Source: Escarpia spicata
Taxonomy: Eukaryota > Annelida > Polychaeta > Sabellida > Siboglinidae
DNA length: 64,000 nucleotides
Reading direction: 5' to 3'
Assembly: GCA_963995525.1 (NCBI GenBank)
Contig: OZ023205.1
Span: 41,752,379-41,816,378, forward strand
The translations under genes were made by a program, and so were the position numbers. The notes below the pieces were generated by a model. The model was not told where the DNA came from and made no database searches. It saw only the letters and a program-made list of their open reading frames with translations. Shown here one piece after another: positions 27,340-39,453 of this stretch (positions are counted from its first letter, which is position 1; each line of letters begins with the position of its first letter).

Positions 27340-27750
27340 AGGTATGTATTTGAAATGCACAACGTATGTGGAAGATTAACAAACCCTGTAGGAAAATTTC
27401 AAAATAAAAGTGTTGAAACATACTGCATACGTATTGCAAATGCACCCAAAGTAAAGCATATACACTAAAACCTTCTAAAAACTCCATGGGAAAATGTACA
27501 TAAAACTTCAAAACACGATGTCAATTGTAATAAAGGACAACGTATTGTATTCATACTGAAATAAAAGTGTATATACTAAAAACAGTTTCAAAACTCAATG
27601 GGAAATATACGGGGAAGTCCTAAAACAATGTAAATTGTTACAAAGGTCAAAGGGATGCATACGTATTGTGTATGCATTTGAAATAAAAAATGTACACATT
27701 AAAACCTTCTCAAGACCCTATTGGGAATATTACTAGGAAAGTGTAAACAA
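27340..27750. repeat. Diverged ~115-bp tandem repeat, three to four units
   Basis: Recurring blocks are CATACGTATTG, GAAATAAAA, ACACTAAAACCTTCT and TGGGAAA. The ACTAAAA block recurs at about 27461, 27573 and 27693. Confidence 0.7.
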
Positions 27751-27891
27751 AGTGTTGGGCATTAAGTATTATCAGTATAGCAAAGAAAGTCACCGCGCCA
27801 GATTGACAAAAACAGCCAATACCATAAACGTACGACCAGTGTTACGGATTGCGTGATAGGTTGAACGTAGTAAACTCGCGTCTGATTGGGT

Positions 27892-27939
27892 GCACACAGT
27901 TCACACAATAAAATCCTTGTGAGACCACACCTCCGGTCC
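27892..27939 (-). repeat. Dispersed repeat, copy 2
   Basis: The reverse complement carries GGAGGTGTGGTCTCACAAGG and continues similar to 23538-23583. Confidence 0.6.
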
Positions 27940-29294
27940 CGTTGTTAACACTTTTGATTGCGTGCGATATCTCGTGACTACCGCTACACCCGTGACTACC
28001 TCTACATTCTTCCGTGCATTCATACCAGATTGCCTCCGACCATACGTCATCACTAACCATTCTGGCAAACTCACCCCATTGCATGGTCGCCTTACCTCCA
28101 GCCTGATGTACAACAGTTATTCAAACTTTATTTCTTCCTGCTCATACTTCTCGACCAACTCCTTCGACGGCATCACCAGCGCTTCTTGTAATTACGGATC
28201 CTGTGCACTTCCTTTCCTCAAACCGATCTTAACTTGAGAATCACTCTATATATCCCAGATCCTCCATTACTCTTTCTCTCGTTTTCTCATACATATCTTC
28301 CACAGTTCACTGACGCCCGCTTCTTCAACCTTTGCCACCACCAAAACACCTCTCTAGGCTGTGTTATTATAAGCCATTTGAACGGCCACAAAAATCAGTA
28401 CCTTATTCACACGCAAATTAAACCCGTTTTCTATCAGCTGACTTAGCGTAAAATCACATCGCCTTCCATCTTCCCCTTTGAAACCCCTTTAGCCGCCACG
28501 CAATTCCGTATCCAACATATTTTGTAGCATCTTAATATGGTTTACAAATAGACATATAGTGAAACATGTTCAGAAATGGCGATCATTTTTATAAAAACCA
28601 ATATGGCCGCCATCTTCCACCCCTCCAAGACTGACAACATGGCTTTTCCTATTCCTTGGAATGTATAGAAATCAAACAAATAGGTGGGATCTTCTAATTA
28701 GTTATTGCTCATTATCTCATGACGCAGTGCCCATGACAATCAGTTTAACGTAAGATGCCTCGGTACTTTCCCATGGATGGGTGTTTTTGGATATTTTGTG
28801 TTAACTATGCGCATTTGTATTTGTTAGTTCATTTCACATTACAGAATAGAAAACAACAATCCCGGTAAATCGGTTCTGTACACATTTGTCGTATCCTTAA
28901 AATGACCAGTATTTAAATATGGAACAGGTCAAATTAGAATGTCAGCATTCATCATATTTTATAGAACCTATGTTACTGCTGGGCTTAAGGAGAAGGCGTC
29001 ATAAACAAGGGTTTCCAAGAAGAAGTTGATTCGTTCGCCGCATTTGTATTACTTGAACTTATTCAAAACTGGAATCGATAGTTCGGACAGCTCGCGAGCT
29101 GATACTTTCTTTGATGTCTGCTTTTTCTCCTATGAACATGGGTCTGCTACAATACCGTAATTTCGATGCAAGCTATGTAACGAATGTTCGTGTTAACTAT
29201 GAAAAACGTATGTAGCGTATAGCGCAATTAGGGTATTGTGATGATCCAGTTGTATTACGGCAAATCATTTAGAGAAGTAGCAATGCCGAGTTAT
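27940..29294. other. No recognised feature
   Basis: No supported gene. The frame at 27962-28237 lacks motifs or a credible context. Confidence 0.4.
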
Positions 29295-29640
29295 TTCCCA
29301 GACATAAAGATACGTTCTTATATAGCGCAGTATCCAGTCCTCAGGACTGCTCAAAGCGCTTTACACTTTACTCCCTGGCAGATCTGTTCAATCGAACATC
29401 ATCTCGACTTGTCTGGGAAAATTCAGCCACTCTGTAATTAATGCGCGAAAACTATTCGAACACAAATAACGACCACTGTATATTGCCAGGTACTCATTCG
29501 TGCAGCTGAGTGAACTGAAGCAATGTAAAGTAAACGAACTTGCCCAAGGTTCGACACCGCCGCACAGGATTCGAACCCGCGTTCTCTCAGTCGAGTGTCC
29601 GGAGCTCTTATCGCTGCGCTGCTGCGCTTCACGAACAGGA
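29295..29640 (-). mobile_element. tRNA-derived SINE with LINE-like tail
   Basis: Read on the minus strand. A tRNA-like head has an exact B box, GGTTCGAATCC (29577-29567), and a plausible A box upstream. The middle carries CTTGGGCAAG and GTACCTGGCAA (29560-29480). The 3' part (about 29370-29300) contains AAAGCGCTTTGAGCAG and CTGGATACTGCGCTATATAAG. That tail matches the 3' end of the CR1-like LINE at 19548-19660, so the LINE probably supplies the enzymes for the SINE. Confidence 0.8.
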
Positions 29641-29945
29641 ATAGTAACAATTACATATCTTTCCCGCTGTTTGCTTCGTCACCTTACCGATCCTTCTCGT
29701 TGTTTTAATCATATTACCGATACTCTCCCCGTTTGTTTTGTCACAATATCGATCCTGCCCGCTACTTGTTTTGTAACAATACTGAACATGACCGCTGTTT
29801 GCCTTTGTCACATTGCCGATCATACCCGCTATTTATTCAATCACATTCTCGACCGGGTTGCTGTTTGTGTCACATTAACGATCATCCCCGCAGTTTGTTT
29901 TGTAACATTGCCGCTTCTGCCCGTTGCTTTTTTGCGTAATGGTCA
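29641..29945. repeat. Minisatellite, ~44-bp unit, about seven copies
   Basis: Units vary around TTTGTCACATTGCCGATCATNCCCGCTGTT. They start directly at the head of the SINE. Confidence 0.8.
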
Positions 29946-30194
29946 CTAGCTAATAACGTGGATTGTTTTGGGTTGAGGAAATACACTAAACGTTTTAACA
30001 CGGCAGTTGAATTGACCCGCTCTCAACATGAGCAGAAACATTTGGGTAAGCGTTTAGTGCATCTATGTAACGTGATTATAGACGTTAAGACGTTGCACGA
30101 AGTCCCGAAGAGACATATATTCAATAAGTGTTTGTACGTGGTGAATTATTGCCCACACAACGCACAGACAACTGATGCGTGACGGCTAGCCCCA

Positions 30195-30917
30195 TTGTTA
30201 AAGCCGCATAGCCAAAGTCCAGCTCGGCTATACAGCCTCACCAGGCACAAACAACAAACAATCACGGATGGGGCAGAAATCGCCGAAAACGTGCGCGGTG
30301 TCGAGGCCGCGCAAAGACAGCTAAGCTATAGCGACGACCCTATTACGGCTAAGCTAATGGACATTTTGACAGATGAACATTTTGTCGCGAATGTCGCCGA
30401 ACAAATCGCAGATATTCTCGCCCTGAAACTGAGCGCGCGCCTTGAAAAGCTAGAGAAAGAGGCTTCTGTACTTACCAAAAAAGGGCAACCGCTGGAGGAG
30501 AAGGTGGAAATGTTGAAGACAGAGGCGGACAGACGTAAACAATACACGCGTCGTCCGAACCTCCGCACCTCCGGCATTCCAGAGACATCAGACGAAGTCA
30601 CAAATAACTGAGTTATCAACACAATAAAGAAACTGGGGTTAGAAGGCATTGGTATCAGTGACCTGGAAAGAAGTCACCGCGTAGGTAAAAAGACCGACGG
30701 ACATTGACGCCACCGAAAACGAACAATAATTATACGTTTTCGTAGTGAGACGGTGAAAGACGAAGTGTACCGCCAACGCACCAAACTGAAGCACCATCGG
30801 GACGAACACATATACATAAACGAATATTTGACGTCGAGGAGAGCAGCACTTGCTTCCAAAGCAAGATTCCTCAAGAAGGAAAAGAAAAGCAATGATTGCT
30901 GGACATATGCAGGAAGT
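30195..30917 (+). pseudogene. Non-LTR retrotransposon ORF1p remnant
   Basis: Open from 30195 to TGA at 30609-30611. A coiled coil (LSARLEKLEKEASVLTKKG) is followed by an RRM-like part with RRPNLRTSGIPE. After the stop the frame goes on with DLERSHRVGK, and after a second stop with IIIRFRS, VKDEVYRQRTKLK and IYINEYLTSRRAAL. This is the usual order of L1/Tx1-type ORF1 proteins, which bind the element RNA. Confidence 0.7.
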
Positions 30918-31017
30918 TAAAACAAACGTGGGAATAGTAAAATAAATCCTTTCTGCAAAGGACCTGGATAAATATTAGACGGATCTATGTGTATCGGCAT
31001 TATTGCTACCAAAATAC

Positions 31018-31105
31018 TTAAAGGGAAACATAAGGGAACTTTTTGGTATTAAGCACCTAAAAGAGTTAATGCAAACTAACTATTTCCAACTATAATCATA
31101 TTTTT
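31018..31105 (+). repeat. Left terminal inverted repeat of TTAA transposon copy 1
   Basis: Starts with the target TTAA (31018-31021), followed by AGGGAAACATAAGGGAAC and CACCTAAAAGAGTTAATGCA. The same sequence occurs inverted at 36905-36996 with few mismatches over about 90 bp. Confidence 0.85.
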
Positions 31106-31236
31106 AACGTCAGTGGTTTACTATAGTAAAAAATATATGAACACACCCTCTATCGAATTTCATAAATCGCGCCATTGTTGAACAGAAAATGACGTAGGCA
31201 ATGTTGCGTACTTTTCTAGATTTTGTGTGTACTAGT

Positions 31237-32618
31237 GTTTCCTAGTGTTCTGATTCTTCGTCTGATGAAATGGATTCATAAGTAGCTGCATATCGGTTTC
31301 AACCGCAAAGACAAGGGCCAGTATTGCAAGATAGACCAGAGCGTTCTGGTGACCGTAAAGCATGATAAAGAAGACGCGTGGGAAGTAGAAATGCACAGGC
31401 GACTAACAAGCCGAGACGTAACTGACTGGCGACTGGTGTCGCTGTGGAAAGTGCCAAGTTGATTGTTTGGTTCAGAAAGGAGTGTCTGCTGTCAGAAAAT
31501 GGCTACGACTCGTCAGCACGCAGAGCATGTCAGTGAAGATAATTATTTATGTGTCTAGTATAAATAACTGCTCATTATGAGGTCCGGGCTGGGTAATAAT
31601 TTAAGTAAATAAACGTATGAACTGAGTGAGTTGATAGCTCGGTGGCACCTCGATACTGGACACTCATGCCAGTGCCGTGGGCTCGGTGTCCGATTGTCCA
31701 GTTTTACATTTTATGGGAATATTACCTTCGCCCTTTTAAAAACGGTTTCAGGAACCGAGTTCCAAATTGTCCACGGCTATGATAGAAAAGAAACAGGTTA
31801 ACTGTTGTGTCCCCATTATTATATTTACTATACCGAGGCTGTATTACCAAGGTGACCATATAGCGAGGTTCCACTGTAGTAATAACAATCCCTGTTTATT
31901 TATCATTCCTGTAATACTTTCATTTAAACGCTTGGTTCTTTGTTGCAGGTGGATTACGATGCGTTACGAATGCCCAAGGAAATATACTAGTTGCTATGAA
32001 TCACATTCGGTTAGATAACTGGCAACTAGACCCGCCAACGAAAAAGTAACTATATGTTATCACAGCAGTAAAATGTGTTGTTAAATATTTATTGACATAT
32101 TTCAACAATGAAGATAATACTACAGTAACCAGAACATCAAGGGAAGCAACAGCAATTTTTAAATGTATAAACATATAATGTGTATGAAGTTTCATAAACT
32201 GTATATACTAGGCATAGTTAGTAGAAACCTGCCAACATTTTTTAATGTTTAATAGTAAACAACATAGGATCATTCTAGAACATTTTGAGAAGCATGCCTA
32301 TGTGAGAATTGAAGAAAAGTTCAAATGATTTCATGCAAACACTGCTTGTTGATATATACAAATTTGACAAGAAAACCACCTCAAACCCATTTTCATACAT
32401 AACCTGCTGACAATGTTAGTAAATTTATTTGAGCCTTATTTTATTTCAGGTCTCTCAGGTGGGCTGCATATATATAGTTCATCTGGGGGATCCATGGCAG
32501 GCTGGGCCGAAAGGTACGGAGAGTTATACCAGCGTGTTCCAGCCATCAAATACGATCACACTTCCCTGCACTCGATGGAACACAACATGAGGGATTCCAC
32601 TTGCCACTTGAGGACTGA
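31237..32618 (+). pseudogene. P2X7 C-terminal (ballast)-like domain gene, copy 1
   Basis: Three exons: 31237-31538, 31949-32045 and 32450-32618. Exon 1 has a SDSSSDE leader, AAYRFQPQ, and the zinc-type cysteine block DWCRCGKC with a later VCCQK. Exon 2 has LRCVTNAQGN. Exon 3 has HGRLGRKVRRVIPAC, IRSHFP and HEGF. This order is that of the cytosolic C-terminal domain of the P2X7 receptor; there are no channel segments, so the protein was a free domain. Exon phases fit (1, then 2). Breaks: TAA and TGA in exon 1, a donor changed from GT to AT at 31539, a short deletion in exon 2, TAG at 32475-32477. Confidence 0.75.
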
Positions 32619-33639
32619 ACTAGACTAAACTAGAGGATGCATTTGTCACCTTATACAAAACTATTGCTGTAGGTGGAAATGCAAACAAAACAGCCAGTCC
32701 CTTGAAACGTCCTTGTCAATTGTCAGTCGATTTGTAAATAAATAGTTGGATTGATTATTTATTTACAAATGCCTCTTGATGCCAGCAGATCATGTTTCAT
32801 TGGCTTGGGCACATCTGCCCCAAGGACTGCAATTCCAGTTGGGACAGTGATTCCTGGCTGTTTCAGATTTCTCACAAAGACATCATTCACTCTTTCCATT
32901 AGCATGGGCAGGTGGGTTTGCAGGTAAATCTGCTGCTGTGTTGTATTTCGCAGCACCCACTGCTTGCGCCTTCTTGACCAGACATCCGCCACGTTAACAG
33001 GGTTGTCTGCGCTAGGGCTTGGCCAAAATTACCATACCAGAGCAGACAGCATTAGCCGTGGTTTCGTCCCTATAATAAACAGGACATACAGTATTGTAAT
33101 AAAATTCTTACCAACAAAAAGCAACAAACCCATCATCATCTATATCTTGTTAGTAAGCTGCTGTGAATTACATTCCTTACGACTGGTCGGCTTTCAGTGA
33201 ACTTTGAAACGCCATTTTCCAAATGACAATATATTTAATGTATAAATATGTCTTCTATAATTGCACTCGGTAATCGTGTTTTTAAATGTTGACTGTTTGA
33301 ATCGTACTCAAAGTGGCCAAGTATTCATAATCAGACATTGAACAAATAGTATTGATCCTTACAAACAAGGCATCCCATTATGACAGTCCTCCACAATTGC
33401 ATTTATCATCACTCGTTTTTGTCATGCGTCTTATATATGGTATATACAGTGACTGTATTTTGTTATCGTTACTATTACATGGATAATTTATTACACTAAA
33501 ATAAGTTAATACAGTTGTGAAGTATTCACGCCATCTCTGTGACATAGGTAACACCTGACAGTCCTGTCCATTCAACCACCATCCTCCTCTGGGAAGTATT
33601 TAGCTCCACACAGCATATACTACGAAAATAGTATCACTC

Positions 33640-33790
33640 TCAGGTACTCATTTATATATCCGAGTGAACTGGAACAATATGGAGTGAGCAAAACTCCACA
33701 AGCTTTGAAATGACAGACTTAACAGATTCTGATGATCTAACCACTATGTTACCATGCCACAATACGTTAGTGGTGCTATTATTAGAATGA
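33640..33790 (-). mobile_element. Decayed SINE copy
   Basis: The plus strand reads CAGGTACTCATTT, then CGAGTGAACTGGAACAAT and GAGTNAGCAAAACT, followed by TGATCTAACCACTATG. These line up with the central domain and tRNA head of the SINE at 29295-29640 in the same orientation. Confidence 0.55.
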
Positions 33791-34956
33791 TTGAGGTCAA
33801 TTTGTTTACAACTAATTGCAATGTATGACTTCTGTCCTACCTTTATAGAAGAAGTGCTGTATTTTGGAGCGGTACTTGAGCAGGTAACTGTAAAATACTT
33901 CAAGTTGTCCAGTGTGGCAGTAATTTGTCAGGTGGGGGAAGAGCTTGCAGAACATGTCGTGATGTAATGGTGGAAGTAGGAGCAACCTTCTTTCGTGGAA
34001 TCTGTAACACGTGACATTGTGTTTGTGCTCTATTACGGTAAATAATTTGCTAAATTATCACATTACAGAAAAAAGATAATGAAGAATTCTTTTTCAAGCA
34101 AGAAATCATAAAGAGTTTCCATGTGAATAATGCAGTACATACCGACTTGATGTGATGTGCAGTAGACTTGCTTGATGTAGTAGGAACTGGGGACAGCGGA
34201 ATGCGAGTGGACAATGGTTGTGTAATTGTCTGCAATAGAGACAGATACTGAATAAAGATCATGTCTGGATTAATTATGGAATGTTTGTTATCATTAATAA
34301 TAATATGGTCATATAGTGGGTCATTCTATGTAAAGCTAACCAATAATTATGAAATTGGTTACACTCATCTCTTCAGTTTTTGAATAATCAATTTGGTGAT
34401 ATCCCTTGAGAAGATGAACATGAAACCAAAATAGGAGCCTCTCAGCCCAATTTTTGGGCTACAGAAATTTGACATTTAGAACTTCAATTTATAATTACGT
34501 TGAGTTTAAAAAATTAAATAAAACAATCAATATTTCAAATGTTAATATATATTGCCATATTCAAGTTTTTTTTATAATGAATAAATAAAATCATAATATC
34601 AATAATGTTACTTTTGTGTTACTTTAATTGTGGTTACTCTTTATGTAGTTTTCTGACAACCAATTAAACCATACTGCTACAATGCTGCTTGGTTGAAAGC
34701 TAAGTATCAGTTCAAGTACAAATTGTAAAACCAGTACAAAAATAATATTGTGATATTTATCACACCAATGGGAGTTTAGATTCAATAGTTTGCAAGCAGC
34801 CACTAAACCTGTCGTATGTGAAAAGGATAGTGTGTCGCAAACATACTATCAAGTCTTATTTGATTTGGAATTGAACTGATAAAACATACACATAAATTTG
34901 AATAAAAAATCAAAACAGATTGAATTGGAATTGAATGAACTGATCAAAACAAATTA

Positions 34957-35401
34957 CAGTAAACCTCGCCTAAGTTGGATTCAATCGGAGCGAGTGATTT
35001 AATTCGAGTTGCGCAAAAATCTGACTTAGCCGAAGATGACATATCCCAGCGCCAAAGGCAACCCCCTAAAAGCCATTAGGGGACTGTAAATAACGCGGTA
35101 ACTCTGTAAATGTTGATGTCCACAAGCAACATACAACAACATGCAGTATTAAAACAGTTTTATGCTTTATTTGGCACGGATCTTTAAGGTTATAGCTTAC
35201 TAAGTGATTTGTTGAATACAGCGATCCGACTTAGGCGAGGAAAAACGCATTATCTCGGATAAAATGGACCGATTTAGTTATTCCGAGTTAGGCGAAGATC
35301 CGGCTTACACAAAGATTTTTATGGGAAATTCATTACAAATCAACCTTTCCTTGGAATTCTGTCCGAGTTGAGCGAAGATCCGACTTAGGCGAGGTTTACA
35401 G
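34957..35401. mobile_element. MITE with CAGTAAACCTCGCC ends
   Basis: Begins CAGTAAACCTCGCCTAAGT and ends ACTTAGGCGAGGTTTACAG, about 445 bp, with further inverted similarity inward (GATCCGACTTAGG and GAGTTGCGC-like blocks). The CAGT...AACCTC ends recall pogo/Tigger-type mariners. It lies in an intron of the antisense gene. Confidence 0.75.
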
Positions 35402-36904
35402 CATTTACAATGATTTCTTATGTAAATTTACATTTATAAATGGTAACAGTCCCAGTACACACGAAAAGGGTTTATCACCTGACAACACCTGAATTTGCGA
35501 ATACAAAACATAACACATTTTAACGTATATATATATTGATTGAATTTCAACATCACAAAAGTGACACTTATTCACCGGCATTTAAATAAATTATAAGACA
35601 CCAAATTAAAAAAATCAAAGATTTACCTCACACACTTTATTTTAACACAAAAATACTTTTATAATATATCAAATAATAATAATATAAACAGTGTGTTACT
35701 TTTTATACCGTTACACTGTGTTCGTTACTTTCTTTCCTCTAACTATAACAAGATACCTGTGCATCTGGAGCCTACGAATGTTTGTAAAATCAAATTAAAG
35801 TTGTCAAATTGTCAATTATCACTCCAAATACACCGGTAGAATTGTCACTCACTTTTAATGAAATAAAAACATTGTCACTGTTATGTAATGGGAGCTGATT
35901 ATCCAGCATTTCCCTGCTGCTCATTGATGGGTAGTTAGTGGAACCCTTATCAATGGTGACCAGTGGTGATTTTTATAAGACAAATTTTCAACATAATATA
36001 TTTACAACAAATTCATTTAACACACAAACACATTCTGCCTTGAAATGTTATTACAAAACATTCTGATGGGGTCACAGCGACAATTCCAGACTTTTCTGCC
36101 CGGTGACGTTAATTAAAGTGCTATATTATCGCCCACACGAATTTATTGCCGTTAGCTTTTGCTAGTCGTCGGCTTTCTTCTAGTCTTCAATGTGTCATGT
36201 AGTTCTAGATTATTTCCAGCATATATATGCCTTTGTTCACGCGGTCGTGATACCAATCAAAGTAAGACCAAATAAAATAATAATAATAACCGTCAAATTC
36301 CCGGTGGAAGGCATGCATTCCTCAGAGCCAGAGCTGAGGCTAAGACTAAGTCTGTCTGGTAACCGTCTGTCTGAGGTTCAGTTCCTGCCAACACCATTCC
36401 AAAATTAGAAAGTTGACTAATTAACATATATAACATCAGATCCTGCAATATGAAATGGTACAAGAGTGTCATTTAGGTACTCAATACTCAATACTAACCT
36501 TCTTGCGATCTGACTTCACTTGGCAGCACGCTCGACGGAGAATGTGCGGCGTTTCGACGGCTGTGGTCTGTAACTAAATATCGTCGGCATTGCTCCAAGC
36601 TTCAAAACCCGACGTCGCCGACGTTTCGACGGGTCCCATTAACTGATGAAATACATCCACTTCGAAACACGTTTCTTCAAAATGAGCCGAACAGAGTGAA
36701 CTGTACAGCGTATGCCGTAACATGTGTACATGTGTTGACAACATTCCTTACGTCATGGGAACACTGTGGTAAAAATAATGCTACTCGTTTATTGGTTGCT
36801 TTTGGTCAAGCCGCCGCGTCATCAATAAGATGGCAGCCTTCGTGTTATCTGAGATTTCATTAGAATTTACCACTTTGAGATAATATTACCAGTAACCCAT
36901 TTTA

Positions 36905-36996
36905 CGTTAAACATTTGATTTTAGTTGGAAATAGTTAGTTTGCATTAACTCTTTTAGGTGCATACCACCAAACAGTTCCCTTATGTTTCCCTTTAA
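36905..36996 (-). repeat. Right terminal inverted repeat of TTAA transposon copy 1
   Basis: The reverse complement begins TTAAAGGGAAACATAAGGGA and continues with CACCTAAAAGAGTTAATGCA and CTAACTATTTCCAACT, like the left end at 31018. It joins copy 2 directly through a shared TTAA (36993-36996), forming a near-palindrome of about 180 bp. Confidence 0.85.
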
Positions 36997-37630
36997 AGGA
37001 AAACAAAAGGCAAAGTTTTGGTGTTAAGCATCAAAAAGGGTTAATACAAACTAAGAATTTCCAACTATAATCAAATTTTTAACGTCAGCGGTTTACCAGG
37101 AAAACATTTTTTAACACACAACTACCGAATATCTACGGACTGCGTCATTGTTAGAAGAAAATGACGTCACACTCGTAAATTTTCTGCGTACTATTTGTTC
37201 ACAACTCCATAAGGTGGCGCTATTGTAAGTTCACCAATTATACTATGCGTGCATGCGCTATAACTGCGTGTACTGTGTAAATAAGATGGCATGTCGTTAT
37301 GGGTTTTCCGATTCTTCTGAAGACAACAAAAACCAAATTTATTCCGACGCAGCTGGTTACCGGTTTGAATCACAAAAACAAGGGCCTATGTTGGAAGATA
37401 GGGCAGAGGCGCGTGCCTGTGGGCACGAATAGGAAGACCCACGGGCAGTGAAAATGTCGAGGCGCATATCATGATGAAATTGACTGGTGTCGGTATGGAA
37501 AATGCCGCAGCGATCTCCGTGTTCAGGAACAAGAACTGAATATGTCTGCTGCCAGGAGGCGGTTGTGACTCGACAGAACGCCGAGCCTGTTGGTGAAGGT
37601 AATTATTAATCTGTCTAGTTTATTGTTTAA

Positions 37631-38337
37631 GGTAGGTAGTATGGACTCCACCAAAAATCTTTAGTTTTCAACACAGATCACCATATTTGGTATGCAGATA
37701 CATATCAACATAGTTAAGGTTTTTTTCATGTTTCGCATAAATTATGCAAATTAGGTATCCAATATGGCCGCCATAATAGGGAAAATTAGGTATCTTTTGC
37801 CGCGCTCTAACCAAAAACGTATTCAAGTTACAAGCTTGTAATTTAGCACAGGGATTACTGTTGTGCATATCTACTGCATGAATATCACAGAAATCAGATA
37901 CGTTGTGTTGTTTACAAGAAAAATGATTTTTTTCTCGAAAAAAACTCTTTTGTGTAACTTTTTCACATAATTAACGCCTATAATAAGAAACCATTAAATA
38001 TATTATGATTTCTTTTAATTCATGCAGTAGATATACTCATTAGGCATTGCGGTGCAAAATGTTTTGCAGTTATACCCAGTATTTATTCTACTAGAGCGCA
38101 GCAACTTTAAGTACTCACAACAAAAATGGTATTCCGAGAAAACGATGATAAGGTAATTTTTATAACAAAATTCTGCCAAAAGCCATCCGAAGAAACCTCA
38201 ATATTGCCACTTTTTATTACTTTTTCAGCTAATATACTAACTGCATATTGAGCTAAGGATATGAAAGTACATAAATAGCAAAGAAAGTTCTTTTCAAAAA
38301 AAGTCAAAAATCACTTTTTGAATCCATACTACCTACC
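37631..38337. mobile_element. TTAA MITE, 707 bp
   Basis: Ends GGTAGGTAGTATGGA and its inverse TCCATACTACCTACC, flanked by TTAA at 37627-37630 and 38338-38341. No coding capacity. It sits in intron 1 of the copy 2 ballast-like gene, so it is younger than that element. Confidence 0.85.
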
Positions 38338-39453
38338 TTAAATAACCGATGAGCCTAAATTCCTGGCTGCGGTGAACAGCAAGAGATAATCGCTCGGGCC
38401 GGGACACGTCACTTGTCTTACACTTGGGTTGACTTTAGACTTAGTTAGATCTCACTCTCAGTGCCACTGGACTCAGTGTTTGAACTCTGACGTGTCCATT
38501 TTCGAATACCACCCAAGGCTGTACCCTAATTTTTTAAACGAAATGTAGTTGAATGGTTCCATGATTCATGTGGACCATAATTGTACATGGCAGAGCCAGA
38601 GGCAGAGCTATGGTAGAAAATAAACAGGAATTAACTGCCCTTTTCAGGCTTTTGTTCTATCCCCGTCGACAATCTTCACATTCGCATTAATGGCAGATAG
38701 ATAGGTTTATTATTAACTTTATTCATACTGCAATTTTTCTGCCCAAAGTTTACAATGGGTCGTATAAATAAAATATTTATTGAACTTTTTTTAGCCAGAG
38801 CCCCCTTTTGTTTTGGTGACAAAGAAAATGACCACCATTTTGTGCAAATATTGGCACATTTCGAAACGGCCTTCCTTAATCTGCTTGATATTTCTATAGA
38901 CCCAGGTATAATACTGGGATGAATACAGTTAGAGGCTCGTAATGCATTCTTTGTGAAATCTGTTCAGAATAATAATCCATGTTTGCTTAACATTCGTGTA
39001 AAACTGTTATTTAATGCTTAATTCTTTGTTACAGGTGGACTGCTGTGCATTACAAACAGCAGGGGATTTAGAATTCTTTGTTTGGAGCAGGTGGTGCTGC
39101 AGAATGTACTAGTTGCCATTAACCATATACAGTTAATGACTGGGAACTAGACCGTCCAACAAACAAGTACGTATATATGGGCATGCGTTGTTACAAGACC
39201 AGTGAAATGTGTTTTTAAATATTTATTGAAATGTATTAATAATGAACACAATACAACATCATAGTAGCGCTAGCAATACAAATATATATATAGATAATTT
39301 CGTCAGCAATCTCGTGCCTAATGCCCAAATTATTAGCAATCTTCCAGGGAAATTACTTAGTGGACTTATCATACATCATCTACCATCCACATGCTAAGCA
39401 AATTCACATCATTGAACTGACTACCATTTGAAGCTAACGTCAAGAAAGATCAT

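Larger units (their letters stand above)
32759..36590 (-). pseudogene. Antisense multi-exon gene of the TTAA transposon
   Basis: Supported exons, 5' to 3' on the minus strand: 36590-36499 (start codon, MPTIFSYRPQPSKRRTFSVE, one TGA, donor AAG|GTTAGT); 34229-34143 (29 codons, phase 0 at both ends, acceptor CTATTGCAG and donor CG|GTATGT, Ser/Pro/Thr-rich); 34001 to about 33905 (acceptor GTGTTACAG, IPRKKVAPTST); and the last exon, ending at 32759 (RRRKQWVLRNTTQQQIYLQT, then GADVPKPMKHDLLASRG). I do not recognise the family. The last motif recurs in copy 2 at 40505-40431, so the gene belongs to the element. It may be the transposase or a partner protein. SINE and MITE insertions interrupt it. Confidence 0.5.
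31022..36992 (+). mobile_element. TTAA-flanked DNA transposon, copy 1, about 6 kb
   Basis: About 90-100 bp terminal inverted repeats and a TTAA on both sides (31018-31021 and 36993-36996). TTAA targets are known for piggyBac and Kolobok. Inside are a plus-strand three-exon gene for a P2X7 C-terminal-like domain (31237-32618) and, converging on it, a minus-strand multi-exon gene that starts near the right end (36590) and stops at 32759. Younger insertions (SINE relic 33640-33790, MITE 34957-35401) lie in the antisense gene. I recognise no known transposase; the antisense gene is the only candidate. Both genes are decayed. Confidence 0.75.
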
